Shown in pieces: positions 7,113-12,084 of a DNA stretch of 12,084 nt; position 1 is the first letter of the stretch, and each line of letters starts with the position of its first letter. Made by a program: the position numbers and the translations under genes. The notes under the pieces are model-generated. The model was not told the DNA's origin. It did not search any database and saw only the letters and a list, made by a program, of their open reading frames with translations. This stretch comes from DATDOO01 sp035293245 (GTDB lineage: Bacteria > Pseudomonadota > Gammaproteobacteria > Methylococcales > Methylococcaceae), in the NCBI GenBank assembly GCA_035293245.1, contig DATDOO010000007.1:1-12084 (forward strand), read 5' to 3'.

Positions 7113-7709
7113 TCAGTTGCCGAACTGGTTCGCCCAGTCCTCCTTCAGCAATCTGATCAAATTCGTGATGGCTAAAAATTCGGCCAGCACTTGCTCCCTG
7201 GGAACGGTTGACGTGGAAAGCATGGCGACTCGTGCTGCCGCCAAGTTGAGTGCGATGGCGTCCAATTTCGCGCCGACATTGATATCAACGTTCGCGTTCA
7301 ACGTGGTGCCAAGTCCATTGAGGGTGGAGCTGGCTGCGAACAGTTGACCGTATAAGGCGTTCATTTCGGCTGCCGCGACTGCGGCGGTGAGCGTAGCCCT
7401 GGCTCGCCTTGCCGTGATGATTTCTTCCAGCAGTCCGCCGATCACATTGATGCCGGTTTCCTGTTGCGCTGCCGCGGAACCGGGAACTCTGCATTGGCAG
7501 TTTGACGAGGTCTGACGACATGTTCCGCTCTGGGCATTGACCGTGCAGTCGCTTCCTTCGACGTTGTTGTTGCATTCTCCGTGTGTGGTGTCGAAGTGGG
7601 TATGGCCGCATGTGCCGCCAGCCCCATGAGTCGCATAGGATGGAGTGGTGGTACATGCCCAGACAAGTGCAGCCGCCGCACATCGTGCAGTTAAGGATAG
7701 GTAACGCAT
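7113..7709 (-). CDS. Orphan secreted Cys-rich protein of unknown function
   Basis: I do not recognise this 198-aa protein. It has a clear Sec signal (basic MRYLSLTAR, hydrophobic AAAALVWA) with a likely SPase I site after Ser-Tyr-Ala at about residue 27. A lipoprotein alternative is Cys19 in LVWAC, but the -2 Trp makes it a poor lipobox. The mature N-terminal part (about 28-75) is rich in Thr, Asn, Gly and His and has six cysteines spaced C-x11-C-x8-C-x8-C-x6-C-x-C, enough for three disulfides. The rest (about 76-198) is Ala/Leu-rich and probably helical, with no cysteine. The base composition looks less GC-rich than the flanking genes and it stands alone between convergent blocks, which suggests acquisition. 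The ATG at 7707-7709 is backed by the signal peptide and a weak GGGG upstream. The reading frame and signal peptide make a real gene likely; the function is open. Confidence 0.65.
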   Translation of the reverse strand: MRYLSLTARCAAAALVWACTTTPSYATHGAGGTCGHTHFDTTHGECNNNVEGSDCTVNAQSGTCRQTSSNCQCRVPGSAAAQQETGINVIGGLLEEIITARRARATLTAAVAAAEMNALYGQLFAASSTLNGLGTTLNANVDINVGAKLDAIALNLAAARVAMLSTSTVPREQVLAEFLAITNLIRLLKEDWANQFGN

Positions 7710-8005
7710 ATGGATATCCCCGGAAATCTGTCGGTTCGTTCTTCGGCGAAAAACTCGGAAATCCTGTTGGCCGTGGTTTCCCGCCCGTTAATGATGTTGT
7801 CTGTTGATAGCCTCCTCATTTGAATGCGCAATTGCATGGGATGAATCGTTTCGTGAGCGTCCGCAAGTGATCGCGGAACGCACACCGATTTCTTGCCCTT
7901 CGAGCTTGCGAAGCAGGCCGGCCGTGGAGAAATCGTCGGGTTACTTATAGTTCACGCTTGTGGCCCTGGCAAGGCGACGGTTCGCGTGAGCATTGCCTTT
8001 CCGCA
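7710..8005. other. About 300 nt without a convincing gene
   Basis: This stretch lies between the Gfo/Idh stop and the orphan secreted gene. It should hold the promoter and 5' leader of the latter, but I see no good -35/-10 pair. A 64-codon minus-strand frame (7691-7885) overlaps the secreted gene and has no recognisable features. An inverted repeat TCACGC/GCGTGA (7952-7957 and 7984-7989) lies just beyond the Gfo/Idh stop without a T run. Confidence 0.4.
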
Positions 8006-8941
8006 TCAACGCTTCAGCAAGCGGCCGATTTCAATGGCGGTCTGCAGGGCGCGTCGGCCGGCTTCGCCGGGCACCAGGGGCGTTTTGCCTTCGCGGATGC
8101 ACGTCGTGAAATGGCGGATTTCCTCCATCAACGCGTCGCCGTTCTCGAACACCGATTCCTCGGCAAGAATCTCCGGTACGCCGGGGAACATTTCCTTCTC
8201 CCCCTTGCGGTAGCGGGCCAAGGCGCGGTTTTGGAAGTCCACGGACACGTAAGCGTTGGGCAGGAATAAGCGCATCTTGCGTTCCACCTTGGTGCTGATG
8301 CGGCTGGCGGTGACATTGGCCACGCAGCCGCTCTTGAAGGTGATGCGGGCGTTGACGATGTCGGTATCGCCGCTCAGCACTCGTAGGCCGTTGGCGTCGA
8401 TGCGCTCTACTTCCGAACCGACGATGTCGAGGATGATATCGATGTCGTGGATCATCAGGTCCAGAATCACCGACACGTCGTTGGCGCGCGGCTTGAACGG
8501 CGCCAGGCGATGCGACTCGATGAACAGGGGGCGGTTTTCGGTGAGTTCGAGATTGAGCAGCGCCGGGTTGAAGCGCTCCAGATGCCCGACCATCAGGATG
8601 CGCTGGTTGGCGCGGGCGAGACGGATCAGTTCGTCGGCTTCCTCCACCGTGACGGTGATGGGTTTTTCCACCAGCACGTGACTGCCGGCGTCGAGGAAGT
8701 CCCGCGCCACCTCGAAATGCAGGCTGGTGGGTACGACGACGCTGACCGCGTCCACTTTCCCGAGCAATTCCCGGTAATCGGTATAGGCGGTGGCGTTGTG
8801 ACGGCCGGCGACGGCTTCCGCCGTGGCGCGGTCGGTGTCGATCACGCCCACCAGTTCGCAATCGGGCAGGGCGGCGTATTTTTCCGCATGGAATTTGCCC
8901 AGATAACCGGCGCCGATTACGGCGCATTTGAGTTTGCTCAA
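8006..8941 (-). CDS. Gfo/Idh/MocA family oxidoreductase, possibly UDP-GlcNAc 3-dehydrogenase-like
   Basis: This is a 311-aa NAD(P)-dependent sugar dehydrogenase. The N-terminal Rossmann fold has AVIGAGYLGKFHAE (GxGxxG at residues 10-15). The family signature Glu-Lys-Pro is at 92-94 in VLVEKPITV, and the substrate-domain motif DLMIHDIDIIL (161-171) carries the expected His165. The segment from MIHDIDIILDIVG through CVANVTASRIS and the LPNAYVSVDF block resembles proteins annotated as UDP-N-acetylglucosamine 3-dehydrogenase (GnnA-like). GnnA starts the conversion of UDP-GlcNAc to its 2,3-diamino form for lipid A. No GnnB aminotransferase or lpx gene is in view, so the substrate is unproven. The start is TTG (8939-8941) with GGAGA 7 nt upstream; an in-frame stop upstream rules out a longer form. 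It lies 19 nt after the desulfurase and is probably co-transcribed. Confidence 0.9.
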   Translation of the reverse strand: MSKLKCAVIGAGYLGKFHAEKYAALPDCELVGVIDTDRATAEAVAGRHNATAYTDYRELLGKVDAVSVVVPTSLHFEVARDFLDAGSHVLVEKPITVTVEEADELIRLARANQRILMVGHLERFNPALLNLELTENRPLFIESHRLAPFKPRANDVSVILDLMIHDIDIILDIVGSEVERIDANGLRVLSGDTDIVNARITFKSGCVANVTASRISTKVERKMRLFLPNAYVSVDFQNRALARYRKGEKEMFPGVPEILAEESVFENGDALMEEIRHFTTCIREGKTPLVPGEAGRRALQTAIEIGRLLKR

Positions 8942-8948
8942 GCGGGTT

Positions 8949-8953
8949 TCTCC
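8949..8953 (-). promoter_or_regulatory. Shine-Dalgarno fixing the TTG start of the Gfo/Idh gene
   Basis: GGAGA on the minus strand lies 7 nt before the TTG at 8941-8939. An in-frame TGA just upstream leaves no ATG or GTG alternative before the Rossmann motif. Confidence 0.65.
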
Positions 8954-8960
8954 AACTCAA

Positions 8961-10085
8961 TTAACCGAAATGGATGACGCCCGGCCGCAGCTTGCACAAG
9001 GTGGCCAGCAGGGCATCCACGTCCTGTTCGGTGTTGCCGGCGCCGAAACTGACGCGCACCGCGGTGCGGGCCAGTTCCGGCGCGACGCCCATGGCCAGCA
9101 GCACCGGGCTGGGTTGTCCTGCGCCGCTGGCGCAGGCGGAGCCGCTGGAGAGCGCGAAACCCTGGCGGTCCAGGGCCATGACCAGCGCTTCGCCGTCCAT
9201 GCCGGCCATGCCGAACTGTACGGTGTTGGCCAGTCGCGGTGCGGCGGCGGCAAACACGCACAGGCCCGGCAGTTCGTTCAGGCCGGCCTCGAAGCGTTCC
9301 CGCAATGCCAGCATGTGGCGGGTGCGCATTTCCAGTTCTCCATAGGCCAGTTCCGCCGCCTTGCCGAAACCCACCAGCGCGGCCACGTTTTCCGTGCCGG
9401 CCCTGAGGCCCCGTTCCTGCCCGCCACCGTGCAACATGGGCTCCAGGGGCAGGGAGCGGTCGGCAATCAAGGCCCCCGCGCCTTTCGGGCCGTATATCTT
9501 GTGGGCGGATAAAGTCATGAGATGCAGGCCGCTGGAAGCAAAATCCAGGGGCAGGCGTCCCGCCGCCTGGGTGGCGTCCGAGTGCAGCCACACGCCGCGC
9601 TCCCGCAACGCGCCCAGGGGGGACGGGTCGTGGATTACGCCCGTTTCATTGTTGGCGCGCATCAGGGACACCAGCCCGATTGTATCGTCCAGCCGGCCGG
9701 GAAGGCCGGCATCGACCTGGCCCAGCGCATCCACCGGAATCAGGCGCACGGCGTGGCCGTGGCGGTGCAGCCAGGCGGCGGCTTCCAGCACGGAAGGGTG
9801 TTCGGTCGCGCCCACCGCCAGCGTCTTGCCGCGCAGGGCCGGAGCCATGCCGAGCAGCGCCAGGTTGTTCGCTTCGGTGCCGCTGGAGGTGAAAATGACT
9901 TGGCCTGGACTCGCGCCCGCCAAGGCCGCGACTTGCTCGCGGGCGGTCTCCAGCGCGTCGCGGGCCAGCCGGCCGAAGCGGTGCAAGCTGGAGGGGTTGC
10001 CGTGCAAACGGCTGAGATAAGGGAGCATGGCCTCCACCACCCGCTCATCGACAGGGGTGGAGGCGTTGTGGTCGAGATAGACCAC
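8961..10085 (-). CDS. Cysteine desulfurase, NifS/IscS class
   Basis: This 374-aa PLP enzyme converts cysteine to alanine and passes the sulfur on as a persulfide. Family blocks are YLDHNASTPVDERV (3-16), SSGTEANNLALLG (67-79), TEHPSVL with His95, MRANNETGV (142-150), HSDATQAAG with Asp170 and Gln173, the PLP lysine Lys196 in LSAHKIYGPKGAGAL, RAGTENVAALVGF (228-240), and the persulfide cysteine Cys318 in SSGSACASGAGQPSP. All catalytic residues are present. It is shorter than E. coli IscS (404 aa) and looks closer to NifS-like forms, so I leave the symbol blank. The start is GTG at 10083-10085, 19 nt after the iscR stop; no ATG is available before the conserved YLDHNA. It follows iscR as in isc operons, but no iscU follows. 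Confidence 0.95.
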   Translation of the reverse strand: MVYLDHNASTPVDERVVEAMLPYLSRLHGNPSSLHRFGRLARDALETAREQVAALAGASPGQVIFTSSGTEANNLALLGMAPALRGKTLAVGATEHPSVLEAAAWLHRHGHAVRLIPVDALGQVDAGLPGRLDDTIGLVSLMRANNETGVIHDPSPLGALRERGVWLHSDATQAAGRLPLDFASSGLHLMTLSAHKIYGPKGAGALIADRSLPLEPMLHGGGQERGLRAGTENVAALVGFGKAAELAYGELEMRTRHMLALRERFEAGLNELPGLCVFAAAAPRLANTVQFGMAGMDGEALVMALDRQGFALSSGSACASGAGQPSPVLLAMGVAPELARTAVRVSFGAGNTEQDVDALLATLCKLRPGVIHFG

Positions 10086-10104
10086 CGGACCGGCGCCGGC
10101 CGCT

Positions 10105-10590
10105 TTAGTGCGCGGAGGGACGCTGCATGAGTTCCAGGTAAGGCGAACCCATGGCGATGCGATCCTGGCGCTCGGCCACCTGGCGGACGTTCTCCCGGCT
10201 GATCAGGTCGTGGAGGTTGATGCCGGCCAGATACTCGCGGATCTGCACGCTGAGCCCCAGCCACACTTCATGGGCCAGACACGGGAGGTTGTTGTGGCAA
10301 TTGCCCTTGCCGCCGCAGCGGGTCGGGTCCACGGATTCGTCCACGGCGCTGATGATGTCGGCGACGCTGATCTGGCTGGTGTCGCGGCTCAACTGGTAGC
10401 CGCCGCCGGGACCGCGCACCCCTTCCACCATGCCGGCACGCCGGAGGCGGGCGAAAAGCTGTTCGAGATAGGACAGGGAAATGTGTTGCCGTTTGGCGAT
10501 GTCCGTCAGGGCGACGGGACGCTCAGCGCCATGAAAAGCCAGGTCGAGCATGGCGGTTACCGCATAACGGCCCTTGGTGGTCAACTTCAC
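10105..10590 (-). CDS. iscR: Fe-S cluster-sensing Rrf2-family regulator IscR
   Basis: IscR (161 aa) is a winged-helix repressor/activator whose [2Fe-2S] cluster reports Fe-S status. The N-terminal MKLTTKGRYAVTAMLDLA and the recognition region ISLSYLEQLFARLRRAGMVE (38-57) followed by VRGPGGGYQL are typical. The ligands Cys92, Cys98, Cys104 and His107 sit at the same residue numbers as in E. coli IscR (RCGGKGNC, then PCLAH). The start is GTG (10588-10590) with GAGGG 7 nt upstream; the nearby ATG at 10603-10605 is out of frame. It has its own promoter and lies between cysE and the desulfurase, so it probably controls the desulfurase and the Gfo/Idh gene. Confidence 0.95.
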   Translation of the reverse strand: MKLTTKGRYAVTAMLDLAFHGAERPVALTDIAKRQHISLSYLEQLFARLRRAGMVEGVRGPGGGYQLSRDTSQISVADIISAVDESVDPTRCGGKGNCHNNLPCLAHEVWLGLSVQIREYLAGINLHDLISRENVRQVAERQDRIAMGSPYLELMQRPSAH

Positions 10591-10597
10591 GGATGCA

Positions 10598-10602
10598 CCC
10601 TC
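10598..10602 (-). promoter_or_regulatory. Shine-Dalgarno GAGGG for the iscR GTG start
   Basis: GAGGG on the minus strand ends 7 nt before the GTG at 10590-10588, supporting that non-ATG start. The conserved MKLTTKGRYA N-terminus agrees. Confidence 0.65.
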
Positions 10603-10628
10603 ATGGTTAATTCCATACAGATCGTAAG

Positions 10629-10656
10629 ACTATACGTATCATAGCGTTTCAGTCAA
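10629..10656 (-). promoter_or_regulatory. iscR promoter (sigma70-like)
   Basis: On the minus strand, TTGACT (10656-10651) and TATAGT (10634-10629) are separated by 16 nt. Both are 5/6 matches to the consensus boxes, and transcription would start near 10622, about 30 nt before the GTG. It abuts the cysE stop codon, so iscR can be transcribed apart from trmJ-cysE. Confidence 0.65.
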
Positions 10657-10660
10657 CTAT
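10646..10660 (-). promoter_or_regulatory. IscR type 1-like half-site over the iscR -35 box
   Basis: The minus-strand ATAGTTGACTGAAAC fits all 15 positions of the left half and centre of the known type 1 IscR consensus (ATASYYGACTRWWWY). The right half (10645-10636) matches poorly. It covers the -35 box and the cysE stop codon. The position is right for autorepression, but the site is incomplete. Confidence 0.45.
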
Positions 10661-11442
10661 TCTCGCGGCTTTTTTGTTTCCACGGAATCGTTTTCCTCGC
10701 GGTCGATGCCGCAATCCGTCAGATCCGGCATGGGCTTTTCGTCCAGGGAGGCGCCCATCTCCTTCAGCGCGCGGCAAATCGCGTCCAGCCGGCCGTCCGT
10801 GGCCTGGATGTGGTCCAGGATGTGGTTGATGGCCCGCGCCACCGGGTCCGGCAGGTCCTGCGGCGTGCCGTAAGGGTCGAAGCCCATGCGCGCCGCCAGG
10901 TCGTCCAGCCGCGCCCGGGCGTCGCGCTGGCTGGGGGTCACCTGGTGGGCGGGTATGCCGACCATGGTAGCGCCGCAGGGCACGTCCTTGACCACCACCG
11001 AATTGGAGCCGATGCGCGCATTGTCGCCTACCGTGATGGGCCCCAGCACCTTGGCTCCGGCGCCGATGACCACGCCGTTGCCGAGGGTGGGATGGCGCTT
11101 GCCCTTCTTCCAGCTCGTGCCGCCCAGGGTCACGCCGTGGTAGAGGGTGCAATCGTCGCCGATCACCGCCGTTTCGCCGATGACCACCCCCATGCCATGG
11201 TCGATGAACAGGCGGCGGCCCAGCCGCGCGCCGGGATGGATCTCGATGCCGGTCAGCCAGCGCGCCATGTGGGAGGTGATGCGTGCGCCCCAACGCCAGC
11301 CCCGCGACCACAGGGCGTGGCTGGCTCGGTGCAGGAGGACGGCGTGGAAGCCGGGATAAGCGGTGACGATTTCCCAGGCCGACTGGGCGGCGGGGTCGCG
11401 CTCGAAAACGCAGGCGATGTCTTCACGTATCCGTTGCAGCAT
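10657..11442 (-). CDS. cysE: Serine O-acetyltransferase, short type
   Basis: CysE acetylates serine with acetyl-CoA to give O-acetylserine, the precursor of cysteine. This is the short form (261 aa), with a brief helical N-terminus MLQRIREDIACVFERDPAA and no long E. coli-like N-terminal extension. The left-handed beta-helix repeats (about 64-165) contain IEIHPGA, DHGMGVVIGETAVI with catalytic His82, YHGVTLGGTSWKKGKRHP with His117, and IGAGAKVLGPITVG. The C-terminal tail after about residue 170 is long and charged and ends KKPRE, not in the Ile that E. coli CysE uses to dock on CysK. I chose the ATG at 11442 for family conservation. An alternative ATG at 11493 overlaps the trmJ stop as ATGA and would add 17 residues; it is a real possibility. 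The open frame further upstream is a shadow of trmJ. Confidence 0.93.
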   Translation of the reverse strand: MLQRIREDIACVFERDPAAQSAWEIVTAYPGFHAVLLHRASHALWSRGWRWGARITSHMARWLTGIEIHPGARLGRRLFIDHGMGVVIGETAVIGDDCTLYHGVTLGGTSWKKGKRHPTLGNGVVIGAGAKVLGPITVGDNARIGSNSVVVKDVPCGATMVGIPAHQVTPSQRDARARLDDLAARMGFDPYGTPQDLPDPVARAINHILDHIQATDGRLDAICRALKEMGASLDEKPMPDLTDCGIDREENDSVETKKPRE

Positions 11443-11489
11443 GGATTCGGTCCGGAACAAGGGCACAAAGGAGGGCTGAGAAAAAGGGC

Positions 11490-12084
11490 TCATTGTAGAG
11501 CATTCCCATCCGTCGGTCGGAGGGCGTGTGCTTTCTCCAGCCGCGCGACGCGCTCCTGGGCCTGGCGCAGGATGCCGCGCAGGATGTGCAGTTCCTTGTC
11601 GCGCAAATGGGCGCGGTTGAACAGGCGGCGCAGACGGCGCATGAGCGAGGGGGAAGACTTGCGGGCGTGAAAAAAGCCGATGTCGAACAGCGCCTGGCGC
11701 AAGTGGCCGTAAAACGATTCCAGTTCTTCGCCCGTCGCCGGGCGTCCCGCTTCGTCGTCCAGCAGGTTCCGGCCCGGATGCAGTCCCTGGAATGCCTGGT
11801 AAAACTCGTAAGTCACCACCTGGATGGCGGCGGCGACGTTGAGGGAACTGAAAGCCGGATTGCAGGGGATGTGCAGCAGAAAATGGCATAAATCCAGTTC
11901 TTCGTTGCGCAGGCCGGAGTGCTCGCGGCCGAACAGCACGGCGACGCGGCCGCCGCGCGCAAGCTCGGGAAAAAATCGCGCCGCGCACTCCTTCGGTGTG
12001 AGTTCCGGCCAGGCGATGGTGCGGATACGGGCGCTGGCGCCGATGACCACCGTGCAGTCGGCGATGGCCTCGGGCAGCGTCGCG
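11490..12084 (-). CDS. trmJ: tRNA (cytidine/uridine-32-2'-O-)-methyltransferase TrmJ, 5' partial
   Basis: TrmJ is a SPOUT-class enzyme that methylates the ribose at position 32 of the tRNA anticodon loop. The window cuts the N-terminus: the frame stays open to the edge (about 198 codons visible), reading ATLPEAIADCTVVIGASAR first, so the GTG at 12050 is internal. The SAM-binding knot is complete: VAVLFGREHSGLRNEELDLC and LHIPCNPAFSSLNVAAAIQV. The C-terminal helical part LMRRLRRLFNRAHL and KELHILRGIL is characteristic of TrmJ rather than other SpoU proteins. It sits upstream of cysE and iscR; in E. coli trmJ lies next to iscR. Confidence 0.93.
   Translation of the reverse strand, partial: ATLPEAIADCTVVIGASARIRTIAWPELTPKECAARFFPELARGGRVAVLFGREHSGLRNEELDLCHFLLHIPCNPAFSSLNVAAAIQVVTYEFYQAFQGLHPGRNLLDDEAGRPATGEELESFYGHLRQALFDIGFFHARKSSPSLMRRLRRLFNRAHLRDKELHILRGILRQAQERVARLEKAHALRPTDGNALQ

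Noticed and set aside
7691..7885. 64-codon minus-strand frame upstream of the secreted protein gene
   Set aside because: It overlaps that gene in another frame, has no family features and no convincing start signal.
7952..7989. TCACGC/GCGTGA inverted repeat after the Gfo/Idh stop as a terminator
   Set aside because: The loop is about 26 nt and there is no T run on the minus strand.
11494..11988. Upstream extension of the cysE open frame to 443 codons
   Set aside because: The extra sequence is Arg/Pro-rich, runs antiparallel in frame to nothing known and lies entirely over trmJ coding sequence.

Overview
This is a GC-rich window with dense bacterial gene organisation. The gene content and order point to a gammaproteobacterium: a dsbD-type gene followed by aroQ-accB-accC-prmA and a zinc-ribbon/DUF3426 gene, and a trmJ-cysE-iscR-cysteine desulfurase block. 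A Methylococcales-like or related environmental lineage is possible, but that is a guess, because no marker in the window fixes the genus.

Left block (1-6674, all + strand). The window opens inside a DsbD transmembrane disulfide reductase that carries two tandem periplasmic alpha-type domains, of which the first is cut by the window edge. Its 3' end overlaps a membrane-anchored TlpA/ResA-like thioredoxin, so the pair should supply reducing power to periplasmic or cytochrome c thiols. A roughly 115-nt gap follows, with a plausible promoter whose spacer holds a run of eight G. After it come aroQ (type II dehydroquinase), accB and accC (biotin carrier and biotin carboxylase of acetyl-CoA carboxylase), prmA (L11 methyltransferase) and a zinc-ribbon/DUF3426 membrane protein, tightly spaced and probably one operon.

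Junction (6675-8005). The two conserved blocks converge here, and the sequence between them looks accessory. It holds the degraded C-terminal end of a TacT-like GNAT acetyltransferase (5' truncated and frameshifted), an orphan secreted Cys-rich protein on the minus strand, and about 300 nt with no convincing gene.

Right block (8006-12084, all - strand, so read right to left). trmJ (tRNA Nm32 methyltransferase, cut by the window edge) overlaps or abuts cysE (serine acetyltransferase). Next come iscR, with its own promoter and an IscR-like half-site next to the cysE stop, then a NifS/IscS-type cysteine desulfurase, then a Gfo/Idh/MocA oxidoreductase resembling UDP-GlcNAc 3-dehydrogenases. The layout links cysteine synthesis, Fe-S sensing and sulfur mobilisation, but no Fe-S scaffold gene follows the desulfurase.

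Most of the window is core housekeeping DNA. I see no wholly new multi-gene system. The least explained items are the orphan secreted protein, the doubled DsbD alpha domain, the G-tract promoter and the scaffold-less isc-like cluster.
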